DNA from: Rickettsiales bacterium
Lineage (GTDB): Bacteria; Pseudomonadota; Alphaproteobacteria; Rickettsiales; UBA8987
Direction: 5' to 3'
DNA: 16,140 nt
NCBI GenBank assembly: GCA_028282625.1
Contig: JANQHP010000036.1
Span: 1-16,140 of the forward strand
Program-made: the position numbers and the translations under genes
In this document: piece after piece, positions 7,814 to 14,015 of the stretch
Numbering within the stretch: the stretch's first letter is position 1
How the letters are laid out: the number at the start of each line of letters is the position of its first letter
Notes under the pieces: generated by a model
The model's input: only the letters and a program-made list of their open reading frames with translations
Databases searched by the model: none
Told to the model about the DNA's origin: nothing

Positions 7814-8389
7814 ATGTATCAAGCCAAGATAGGGGGAACATTGGCGCTAGCACTTCCAAAAGCATTAACAGAAAAGATTGAAGCCTTTAGCGCCTTGATT
7901 GCACCGGTGCAAACGACGATGCACCTTAAAGGTGAGTACACGAAAGCGCGTGAACAGTTGGTGCAGCAAGGCGTGCTTGAAGAGCCTAATGCGACAGAAC
8001 GAGGAAGCGCTGTTGCAGAGATGCAGCATCATTGGAACAATACGTTGGCCTCACTTGAGTTGGTATGCGGCATAAGCAAACCAGGAGGTGCCCCGAATTC
8101 TGTGGAGGATTTGCAGGGTTATCTTACTTTTATTGCACCAGATGCAGTGGAAGAAATAACGCGGCGTTTGAGTGAAAGCCACCAGGCGGCAGATGAGCAA
8201 TGTTCTGACCTTGCACAAAAAGAGAATGCACCAGCACTATTGTATAATCTAGCTGTAATATTGCAGCGCTTGAAGCCGTTTCCATCTGCGTTCAAGGAAG
8301 CTGCTACAGAGTTGCACACGATGCTGGAGCGTTGGTGTACGCAGCAACAGCAAGCTTCCACGGGTACGCAGCATGGAAGGGCAAACTAG
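7814..8389 (+). CDS. Uncharacterised 191-aa protein
   Basis: Not recognised. The predicted product is soluble, with no signal peptide or membrane segment, and looks mostly helical. It is rich in Glu, Gln and Ala, with a Gln/Thr-rich tail (CTQQQQASTGTQ). The ATG comes 30 bp after the sdhA stop, one base past the 21-bp duplication, and lacks a Shine-Dalgarno, so translation may depend on readthrough from sdhA. Its stop overlaps the GTG of the metallopeptidase gene by one base (TAGTG), which supports it as a real, coupled gene. By eye its composition is more AT-rich than sdhA. It sits where sdhB is usually found but has no iron-sulfur cysteine motifs, so it is not an SdhB. Confidence 0.72.
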   Translation: MYQAKIGGTLALALPKALTEKIEAFSALIAPVQTTMHLKGEYTKAREQLVQQGVLEEPNATERGSAVAEMQHHWNNTLASLELVCGISKPGGAPNSVEDLQGYLTFIAPDAVEEITRRLSESHQAADEQCSDLAQKENAPALLYNLAVILQRLKPFPSAFKEAATELHTMLERWCTQQQQASTGTQHGRAN

Positions 8390-9207
8390 TGCGCACAGCG
8401 TATGTAAGTGCGGTGCTTTGCTTGCTGGCCCTTTCCGCTTGCGCGTATACCAGTACGCAGGTGCCAGAGGTCACAGATGCGGAACTGACCGCCGAGCAGC
8501 AGGAGCAGCTGCGCCTGAGCGCGGAAGAGAAGATGCGCGCCAAGCATCGCGCGGCCAAACGGCGGCTTGCGATGCAGGAGCGTTTGCTCCGCGTTTATGA
8601 CAAAGTGAGTGCGGCAGCGGTGCCGATCTGCAGCCGTTTGGGGATTGAGGGGCGTTCCTGCGTCTATGAGATTGAGCTGGCCAAACCTTATAGCCCGCTT
8701 AATGCGATGGCGGACGGTAAGAAGATTATCGTGACGCCGGCGATGATGCGCTTTGCCAAGGATGACGCGGAGCTGGCTTATGTGCTGGGGCATGAATATG
8801 CGCATAACATGATGGGGCATGTGAGCATGATGCGCAAAAACGTGACGATTGGCAGCGTGGTGGGTACGTTGCTGGATGTGGTTGCGGGCACGCAAGGAGT
8901 AAGTACGGGTGGCGTGCTTAGCGAGGCCGGTGCACATGCAGGTGTATTGGTGCACTCGACCCAAATGGAGGCTGAGGCCGATTATATCGGGCTCTATATC
9001 ACACATCATGCAGGTTATGCTTTGGATAAGGCGCCGGCTTTTTGGCGGCGGATGTCGAACCGTGATCCGGAGGGAATTTTTATGTCGACCACGCATCCTT
9101 CCAACCCGGAGCGCTTTGTGATGCTGAAAAAGACCATTGCTGAAATTGAGGAAAAACACCATAATAAGGTGGATGTGTTTCCGAAACTGAAGCCGGAAAC
9201 GCCATAA
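8389..9207 (+). CDS. M48-family metallopeptidase, predicted outer-membrane or periplasmic lipoprotein
   Basis: Zinc endopeptidase related to the LoiP/BepA type of periplasmic quality-control proteases. It is 272 aa from the GTG at 8389. This start is chosen because GGAAGGG (8375-8381) lies 7 nt upstream and the N-terminus is then a clean lipoprotein signal, MRTAYVSAVLCLLALSAC, with lipobox LSAC and lipidated Cys18. An earlier in-frame TTG would bury the signal. The catalytic motif is HEYAH, with zinc ligands His135 and His139 and catalytic Glu136; the third ligand is Glu194 in EAEAD. STTHPSNPER near the C-terminus is also typical of M48 proteins. A charged helical stretch at about 30-65 precedes the domain. 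Substrate unknown. Confidence 0.92.
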   Translation: MRTAYVSAVLCLLALSACAYTSTQVPEVTDAELTAEQQEQLRLSAEEKMRAKHRAAKRRLAMQERLLRVYDKVSAAAVPICSRLGIEGRSCVYEIELAKPYSPLNAMADGKKIIVTPAMMRFAKDDAELAYVLGHEYAHNMMGHVSMMRKNVTIGSVVGTLLDVVAGTQGVSTGGVLSEAGAHAGVLVHSTQMEAEADYIGLYITHHAGYALDKAPAFWRRMSNRDPEGIFMSTTHPSNPERFVMLKKTIAEIEEKHHNKVDVFPKLKPETP

Positions 9208-9218
9208 GATAGAAGCAT

Positions 9219-10331
9219 GTGACAGAAAGGGCGTGTGTGGTCGAAGAGCAGAATATGCCAGGCTCCCATGTGGCGGATATGGCCGCGCTTTACCTTGCGC
9301 AGTTGCACAGCCAAGGATATGCACCTGAGGATATTCCTTCTTTAGAAGAGGTGGAGAAGCTGATGCGCCTGGTGGAAGCGCAGATTGACGCCGCTATGGA
9401 TGAGCGGGTACGTGATACCAAGAAAGATCCGCACAAGGTCTATTTACTTTTGGATGCTTCGTTGGAGGAGGCGCTTAGTATTAGCAGCATGTTGGGTTAT
9501 TGCATGAGTCTTTCGACTCAAGCCATATGTGAGACAAAGGAAGAGGAGGATCAGTACTCGCTTACCTTTAGTGGTTCTACAAAAAGTGGCCGCCCTCCGA
9601 TTGTGATGCTTCAAGGCCCAGAAATGGATAAGGTGCTTTTGCAAGCGCAGGCGCTGTTTAGAGAGGGAGTAAGGCTTGATGCCGCGCAAGATGGGCAGCT
9701 TGGTGCCTATATGCATCACCAAGTGGCCGCAACAGATATACCAGACCTATCAACACAGAGTATGCAACCAGACTACGCGCTGTTGATGACGTTCTGTATT
9801 GAGTATCTGCAGGCTGGAGCACGCCCTGAGGTCAAGAAGATGCTGCCAGAGGAGCTCTATAGGCAAGTGAAGCAGACGTTGGGGTCTTATACTGAGATGA
9901 CCGCGCATCTTAGCGCAAACCCGGAGGAAACGGAGCGGACATCCTATCCTTGTCCTCTTTCGCGGTCGTTTCATCCTGTGGTGATGGGAGTGCTGGATTT
10001 TCTGCACGACTATATGCTTTCTTCTGACCATCGAAACGCTTTGGCGGCCGAAGATATTGCGCTGCTGAAAGGGGTGGAGGTGACATCGGAGGATGTGACC
10101 ATCGCCTGCCCGGATACGGCAAGGCGTGAGGCGGTAGTGATCCGTTCTACGGATATGCCGCGCTATTTTACGCTGATGCATGCAACGTTGGAGCAGGAGC
10201 GGGCCAAGGATGCCGCGATTGGCGGCGGTGTGCCTGAGGCGGCGATTCTTGGTAGCATGCGCGAGCGTGGTAAGGAAGCGGGTGATTTAGGCATGGATAA
10301 TCTGCCGGAGGAGTTTCTCCCGCCACGATAG
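9219..10331 (+). CDS. Uncharacterised 370-aa protein
   Basis: Not recognised. It begins 11 nt after the metallopeptidase stop, so it is probably the last gene of the same operon. The GTG at 9219 has only a weak purine-rich site; an ATG at 9255 (residue 13) is an alternative. There is no signal peptide or membrane segment. The protein is acidic and mostly helical, with a Glu-rich patch (KEEEDQ) near residue 110 and a Met- and charge-rich C-terminus ending PEEFLPPR. It has scattered Cys but no metal-binding pattern. Position next to a secreted protease suggests nothing firm about role. Confidence 0.78.
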   Translation: MTERACVVEEQNMPGSHVADMAALYLAQLHSQGYAPEDIPSLEEVEKLMRLVEAQIDAAMDERVRDTKKDPHKVYLLLDASLEEALSISSMLGYCMSLSTQAICETKEEEDQYSLTFSGSTKSGRPPIVMLQGPEMDKVLLQAQALFREGVRLDAAQDGQLGAYMHHQVAATDIPDLSTQSMQPDYALLMTFCIEYLQAGARPEVKKMLPEELYRQVKQTLGSYTEMTAHLSANPEETERTSYPCPLSRSFHPVVMGVLDFLHDYMLSSDHRNALAAEDIALLKGVEVTSEDVTIACPDTARREAVVIRSTDMPRYFTLMHATLEQERAKDAAIGGGVPEAAILGSMRERGKEAGDLGMDNLPEEFLPPR

Positions 10332-10342
10332 GCGGTGTTTTG

Positions 10343-10383
10343 CTTAGACACGGCCTCAAAGGCTTTGATAGCAGTGTCTAAAG
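10343..10383 (+). terminator. Stem-loop after the sdh operon, possible terminator
   Basis: An 8-bp stem TTAGACAC / GTGTCTAA, with a smaller hairpin inside its loop, begins 12 bp after the stop of the 370-aa gene. No U-run follows, so intrinsic termination is uncertain; mRNA protection or Rho-dependent ending would also fit. Confidence 0.35.
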
Positions 10384-10465
10384 ATTGTACGGCTAAGTTT
10401 CTGATGTCAATTCCTAAAAAAAGCATAATTTACTAGACTTCTCTCTCTCTTTGGTAAGGTATAGG

Positions 10466-10588
10466 GTAAGATTGTCGCTTACTTGTAAAAGTAGGCTGCT
10501 CTCGTGCGGAAAAGAGCCCTAGAGGGCTTCTGGACCGTACCCCGCCGGACACACACTGTGTGGACGGTATCAAAGGCGCCATGCGCCT
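10466..10588 (+). promoter_or_regulatory. Structured leader upstream of the 215-aa gene
   Basis: At least four hairpins can be drawn before the ribosome site. GTAAG/CTTAC (10466-10482) competes with TACTT/AAGTA (10480-10493). GCTCT/AGAGC (10498-10517) competes with AGCCCT/AGGGCT (10515-10528). Two more follow: CACAC/GTGTG inside ACCGT/ACGGT (about 10533-10569), and GGCGC/GCGCC (about 10576-10588) just before AAGGAG. Upstream, GGTATAGGG (around 10458-10466) could be a -10 region but has no good -35 box. This may be a cis-regulatory leader or a separate small RNA. It matches no riboswitch class that I recognise. Confidence 0.4.
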
Positions 10589-10607
10589 ATCAAGGAGAAA
10601 TCCGACA

Positions 10608-11255
10608 ATGAGTGAGACAAGAAGAACGGAGCCTAAAACCGACTTGGAAGTGCGTCTCAATAGTACCTCCCAACCATCGCTCGTGGCAAGCGGGGTGCTT
10701 GTTCAACTGGCGAAGCACATCGCAGAAGTGAGTGTGTCATCAGAATCGGAGGACCAATCTGACACGCCAAAGCCAACAGACTTTCGAATCGCGCAGATTA
10801 TGTTTCACGCGGCAAGATTTACCGACTTTTCCTGCGAAGCCATCCCGGGAAATAACACGATTCACCTCCCGGCAATGGATTTAAAGGAACTGATCTGCGT
10901 TGCGTCCGTTTCCCGATTCGGGTTTGTGAAGCAAAGCAAAGCACTCCTGCCCTGCTTGAGCAGGGGCTTGACAACGTTTGGGGAAAGTCCACGGCTGAGT
11001 GTTGTCGACATGGGGTTCCTATACCCAGGGTTCCTGATGCTGACCAAGGCAGAAAATCCGCAGCTCCATGGGCGTTTTGTCAAAACAGTAACGCATATGG
11101 TAACGCCCCCCTCTTCTGACATGATGGGGGCAGAAGAAACGAGGCTGGCTGGAGCGCTTGCCTTAAACGCTAGCTTCGCCTACTGGAGAGAGTGGCTAAC
11201 CACCAAACATGGCATTACGTTCGTGAATTTCCAAGTCCTGCCTCAGCAGGACTGA
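10608..11255 (+). CDS. Uncharacterised 215-aa protein
   Basis: Not recognised. The ATG at 10608 follows AAGGAG (10592-10597) by 10 nt. An in-frame extension to 10560 would run through the leader hairpins and is unlikely. The N-terminal 60 residues are polar and Ser/Thr/Glu-rich (SVSSESEDQSDTPKPTD). The rest looks like a compact alpha/beta domain with hydrophobic stretches (VVDMGFLYPGFLMLTKAENP) but no clear membrane helix or signal peptide. By eye its codon choice differs from the flanking housekeeping genes, with more even third positions, which hints at acquisition. The gene stands alone between a structured leader and a strong terminator. Confidence 0.72.
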   Translation: MSETRRTEPKTDLEVRLNSTSQPSLVASGVLVQLAKHIAEVSVSSESEDQSDTPKPTDFRIAQIMFHAARFTDFSCEAIPGNNTIHLPAMDLKELICVASVSRFGFVKQSKALLPCLSRGLTTFGESPRLSVVDMGFLYPGFLMLTKAENPQLHGRFVKTVTHMVTPPSSDMMGAEETRLAGALALNASFAYWREWLTTKHGITFVNFQVLPQQD

Positions 11256-11306
11256 GCGCACGGGTGCTTGTTCCTTCGGCCGTAAGGGTCGCGGGGGCAA
11301 GCACCC
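11234..11306 (+). other. Stem-loops at the 3' end of the 215-aa gene
   Basis: A perfect 8-bp hairpin AGTCCTGC-CTCA-GCAGGACT (11234-11253) covers the last codons up to the stop. Next, GGGTGCTTG (11262-11270) pairs with CAAGCACCC (11298-11306) around an inner CCTT/AAGG hairpin. With the terminator that follows, this gives a compact structured 3' UTR that could be stable or processed into a small RNA. Confidence 0.5.
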
Positions 11307-11312
11307 ATCACC

Positions 11313-11375
11313 ACACCGGTATGCCGGCCATCTCTTTTTTAAAGAGGTTGGCGGGTGTGCCGGTGTTTTGTTTTG
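11313..11375 (+). terminator. Strong intrinsic terminator of the 215-aa gene
   Basis: A long hairpin has outer arms ACACCGG (11313-11319) and CCGGTGT (11360-11366) and an apical CTCTTT/AAAGAG stem, with further GCC/GGC pairing between. It is followed directly by TTTTGTTTT. The position just beyond the gene and the U-rich tail make this a convincing Rho-independent terminator. Confidence 0.8.
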
Positions 11376-11399
11376 TGGGTGGAGATTGCAGGAATAATT

Positions 11400-11430
11400 A
11401 AAAAAAGCGCCCCTCCCGAAGGAGAGGCGC
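11400..11430 (-). terminator. Intrinsic terminator of the candidate ncRNA
   Basis: On the minus strand a 10-bp stem with one G-T pair (11430-11421 with 11416-11407) carries a C(UUCG)G tetraloop and is followed by seven T residues. This is a textbook Rho-independent terminator. The nearest minus-strand gene, lepA, ends about 680 bp upstream, which argues for a separate transcript. Confidence 0.85.
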
Positions 11431-11653
11431 GGTAGAGGCGAGTGCAAAGGTTCCCCGTGGTTGGGAGCGGCGTGCCAGCTTTTAACCTTTGGGCTTTCGC
11501 CGCAAAGGTTTGGTCCTACCGGCAGCTCTCGACCAACGATAGGCAAGACAAGCGTCTTGCCTCTTCTTTGCTCTCGCCTCGATGCCAACTGGGGATGGTC
11601 CTAAAAAAAATCCCCAGCCAAGTTCCATCCATAGAGTGGGGAACTAATGTAAC
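11400..11653 (-). ncRNA. Candidate independent structured ncRNA, about 250 nt
   Basis: Read on the minus strand, a promoter (11660-11688) leads into a hairpin-rich transcript ending at an intrinsic terminator. Hairpins in order: GTTCC/GGAAC (11644-11622); CTGGGGAT/ATCCCCAG (11617-11589) with a U-rich loop; and a domain closed by a 15-position helix with one A-A mismatch (11580-11566 with 11449-11435). Inside the domain are AGGCAAGAC/GTCTTGCCT (11562-11541) and a nested rod made of GTTGG/CCAAC (11537-11533 with 11464-11460), GAGC/GCTC, GCCGG/CTGGC and AACCTTTG/CAAAGGTT capped by GGC-GAAA-GCC. It lacks the conserved sequences of tmRNA, RNase P RNA and SRP RNA, and it is not a single 6S-like rod. 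No open frame here resembles a protein. The fold was drawn by hand. Confidence 0.62.
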
Positions 11654-11659
11654 GAAATT

Positions 11660-11688
11660 AATATATACTAAATATAATACGAATGCAA
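11660..11688 (-). promoter_or_regulatory. Promoter of the candidate ncRNA
   Basis: On the minus strand a -35 box TTGCAT (11688-11683) and a -10 box TATATT (11665-11660) are 17 bp apart in an AT-rich patch. The transcript would start near 11653. Confidence 0.55.
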
Positions 11689-11705
11689 GGTTTTTTTGGG
11701 GGAGA

Positions 11706-11752
11706 GTGCTCCGTGCTCCGTGCTCCGTGCTCAGGGTTCAGGGTTCAGGGTT
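11706..11752 (+). repeat. Two adjacent heptamer tandem repeats
   Basis: GTGCTCC is repeated three times (11706-11726), with a fourth unit changed to GTGCTCA (11727-11733). It runs directly into three copies of CAGGGTT (11732-11752). A degenerate version of both motifs is seen at about 3613-3635, next to the other copy of the dispersed repeat. Confidence 0.9.
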
Positions 11753-11762
11753 TTGTTCTATT

Positions 11763-11842
11763 GTCATTCCCGCGAAGGCGGGAATCCAGGGACCAGGATG
11801 TAAGGAGGAGGTGGTCTGGATTCCCGTCTTCGCGGGAATGAC
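11763..11842. repeat. Large inverted repeat built from GTCATTCCCGC palindromes
   Basis: Two 27-bp arms (11763-11789 and 11816-11842) are inverted with a single mismatch around a 26-bp centre. Each arm is itself nearly palindromic (GTCATTCCCGC..GCGGGAAT). The core is the same as the palindrome at 3753-3778. There is no coding content. Confidence 0.9.
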
Positions 11843-11849
11843 ATTGCTT

Positions 11850-11921
11850 CGTAGCACTGGATCCCGCGATCATCCGCTTTCGTACTTCGTACTACAGCGC
11901 GACAGGGGGCCGCGGGATGAC
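11850..11921 (-). repeat. Dispersed intergenic repeat, copy 2
   Basis: On the minus strand this starts GTCATCCCGCG and ends GGATCCAGTGCTACG, with a small inner hairpin GTACGAAGTAC and terminal GC-rich arms that pair with each other. It aligns along its length with 3637-3706. Confidence 0.6.
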
Positions 11922-11937
11922 GTTTTTTTAAGTCTAA

Positions 11938-11988
11938 CCCCCTCACCCGGACACTACGTGTCCACCCTCTCCCCCATGGGGGAGAGGG
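11938..11988. repeat. Hairpin pair with CCCTCACC / CTCTCCCCC motif
   Basis: GGACAC/GTGTCC (11949-11963) is followed by a perfect 24-bp palindrome centred on CATG (11965-11988). A looser relative of the CCCTCACC and GGGAG motifs occurs at about 3790-3820. This completes a recurring set of repeat types in the two large intergenic stretches. Confidence 0.75.
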
Positions 11989-12113
11989 GATTTAGGCGGT
12001 GCGTGGGTACTTCCCGGAGCGCACATCGTGCACGAGTAGGAGCAAAAGCAACGCCGCACTCGTGTGCGGGCGGGGGTTTAAGGGGTTAAGACCCCTACCT
12101 ATAACAAAGAACA
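11989..12113. other. Remaining intergenic sequence 3' of lepA
   Basis: No gene is seen. GTGCACGAGT pairs imperfectly with ACTCGTGTGC. A 6-bp hairpin AGGGGT-TAAG-ACCCCT (12081-12096) lies 18 bp past the lepA stop. It could end lepA transcription on the minus strand but has no U-run, so this is only a possibility. Confidence 0.45.
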
Positions 12114-13952
12114 TTAATCGTCGGTTTTGAGTGCGGCGAGGAAGGCACTTTGCGGGATCTCCACGTTGCCGATGGAGCGCATCTTTTTCTTCCCCTTTTT
12201 CTGCTTTTCCAGCAGCTTCTTTTTCCGCGTGATGTCGCCGCCATAGCATTTGGCCGTCACATCCTTGCGCAGGGCGGAGATGGTTTCCCGTGCAATAATT
12301 TTGCCGCCGATCGCAGCTTGTAGCGCAATTTTAAACAGCTGCTGCGGGATTAAATCTTTCAGGCGTGTGCAAAGCGCCCGCCCGCGCGTTTCCGCCTGAC
12401 TGCGATGGGTAATGAGTGCTAGCGCGTCCACCGGCTCCGCGTTCACCAGAATGGAGACTTTGACCAAATCGCTTTCGCTGTAGCCATCCATCTCCCAATC
12501 AAAGCTCGCATAGCCGCGGGTGAGCGACTTCAGGCGGTCGTAAAAATCATACACCACTTCGGCCAAAGGCAAGCGGTAGACCAGCATCGCGCGTGTGCCG
12601 GCATAGGTGAGCGTTTCCTGCACGCCGCGCTTTTTGGTGCATAAATCGAGTACATTGCCTAGATATTCATCGGGGACTAGAATGGTGGCTTTGATCCAGG
12701 GCTCTTCCATGCGTTCAACATGCACCGGATCGGGCAGATCCGCGGGGTTGTGGAGCTCCAGCATATGTGCTTCTTTGGTGCGCGTGCGCTTGACATGCAC
12801 ACGGTAGAGCACGCTGGGCGCGGTAGTAATCAGGTCGAGATTGAACTCGCGGTCCAGCCGCTCCTGAATGATTTCCAGATGCAGCAGACCCAGGAACCCA
12901 CAACGAAAACCAAGCCCGAGCGCGGCCGAACTTTCCTGCGCAAAGCTGAAGCTGGCATCGTTGAGTTGCAATTTCGCCATGGCATCACGCAGCAGGTCAA
13001 AATCGCCGCTATCCACCGGAAACAAGCCACAAAACACCACCGGCAGATGGGGCTTAAACCCTTCCAGTGCTTGATCGCAGGGGCGCGCGGCATCGGTGAG
13101 AGTATCCCCCACTTTGCAATCGGCCACCTGCTTGATCCCGGCGATGATAAACCCGACTTCGCCAGCCGCAAGCTGCTTGGCCTTGACTTTCTTCGGTGTG
13201 AAAAAACCGACTTGCTCCACCGTATAGTCATTATCCACCGCCATCATCTTGAGCTGTATCCCTTTTTCCACGCGTCCTTGGATGACGCGGGTTAAAATCA
13301 CGACACCCAGATACGGGTCATACCAGCTATCCACCAACAAGGCCTGCAAGGGCAGCTCTTCGGCTTTGCCCTCCGGCACGCTCGGTGCGGGCAGCCGTTC
13401 CACAATGGCATCCAAAATCTCAGGGATGCCCTCGCCGGTTTTGGCCGAGGCTGGAATCGCCATGGAAACATCCAGGCCGATGACCTCTTCCACCTGCGCT
13501 TTGACCCGCTCGGGATCGGCGGCCGGCAGGTCAATCTTGTTCAGCACCACAATGATCTCATGGTCATGCTCAATCGCCTGGTAGACATTGGCCAGGGTCT
13601 GCGCTTCCACGCCCTGGCTGGCATCGACCACCAGCAGCGAGCCCTCACAGGCCGAGAGGCACCGGCTCACCTCATAAGCAAAATCCACGTGGCCGGGCGT
13701 ATCCATGAGGTTCAGTACATAAGCACCCTCCTCCGCTGCGGTGCCTTGATACTCATGCTGAAGCCGCACGGTCTGGCTTTTGATCGTGATGCCACGCTCG
13801 CGCTCAATCTCCATGTTATCAAGCACTTGCGCCTGCATCTCACGCTCGCTTAAGCCCCCGCAATGCTGGATCAGCCGGTCGGCCAACGTGCTCTTGCCGT
13901 GGTCAATATGCGCGATAATCGCAAAGTTGCGGATGCGTGCGGGCTGGGTCAT
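12114..13952 (-). CDS. lepA: Translation elongation factor 4 (LepA GTPase)
   Basis: Ribosome-associated GTPase, universal in bacteria, that acts on stalled or mispositioned ribosomes and affects initiation and ribosome assembly. The protein is 612 aa from the ATG at 13952, giving the normal N-terminus MTQPARIRNFAIIAHIDHGKST. A longer frame to 14045 would overlap the divergent methyltransferase and add a non-conserved 31 residues. GTPase motifs: AHIDHGKS at 14-21, RGITI at 53-57, DTPGH at 84-88, NKID at 138-141. Domain II, the EF-G-like domains and the LepA-specific C-terminus (YGGDITRKKKLLEKQKKGKKKMRSIGNVEIPQSAFLAALK) are intact. The ribosome site is weak (AAAAG). No lepB follows, unlike in many proteobacteria. 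Confidence 0.98.
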   Translation of the reverse strand: MTQPARIRNFAIIAHIDHGKSTLADRLIQHCGGLSEREMQAQVLDNMEIERERGITIKSQTVRLQHEYQGTAAEEGAYVLNLMDTPGHVDFAYEVSRCLSACEGSLLVVDASQGVEAQTLANVYQAIEHDHEIIVVLNKIDLPAADPERVKAQVEEVIGLDVSMAIPASAKTGEGIPEILDAIVERLPAPSVPEGKAEELPLQALLVDSWYDPYLGVVILTRVIQGRVEKGIQLKMMAVDNDYTVEQVGFFTPKKVKAKQLAAGEVGFIIAGIKQVADCKVGDTLTDAARPCDQALEGFKPHLPVVFCGLFPVDSGDFDLLRDAMAKLQLNDASFSFAQESSAALGLGFRCGFLGLLHLEIIQERLDREFNLDLITTAPSVLYRVHVKRTRTKEAHMLELHNPADLPDPVHVERMEEPWIKATILVPDEYLGNVLDLCTKKRGVQETLTYAGTRAMLVYRLPLAEVVYDFYDRLKSLTRGYASFDWEMDGYSESDLVKVSILVNAEPVDALALITHRSQAETRGRALCTRLKDLIPQQLFKIALQAAIGGKIIARETISALRKDVTAKCYGGDITRKKKLLEKQKKGKKKMRSIGNVEIPQSAFLAALKTDD

Positions 13953-14015
13953 GCTTGTATCTTTTAAAAAGTTAGGGTAGCTACATAGGTCAAAAATGAG
14001 CCTTTGGCAATCACC

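Noticed and set aside
7814..8389. A degenerate sdhB
   Set aside because: There are no clustered Cys motifs for iron-sulfur centres and no similarity to SdhB termini.
8386..9324. A 312-codon minus-strand open frame
   Set aside because: It is antisense to the M48 lipoprotein gene, which has a lipobox, HEYAH and EAEAD; the His- and Arg-rich translation is a shadow.
11400..11653. tmRNA, RNase P RNA, SRP RNA or 6S RNA
   Set aside because: None of their conserved sequences is visible: no tRNA-like end or tag frame, no GGAAAGTCCGGGCTC-type segment, no SRP GGAAGC loop pattern, and the fold is multi-branched instead of one long 6S rod.
11706..11752. CRISPR array
   Set aside because: The 7-bp units are contiguous with no spacers, and there are no cas genes.
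11442..12089. A 215-codon plus-strand open frame
   Set aside because: It crosses the ncRNA hairpins, heptamer satellites and palindromic repeats and its translation shows repeat-derived sequence, so it is not a protein gene.
12720..13295. A 191-codon plus-strand open frame
   Set aside because: It lies wholly inside lepA on the opposite strand and mirrors its codons.
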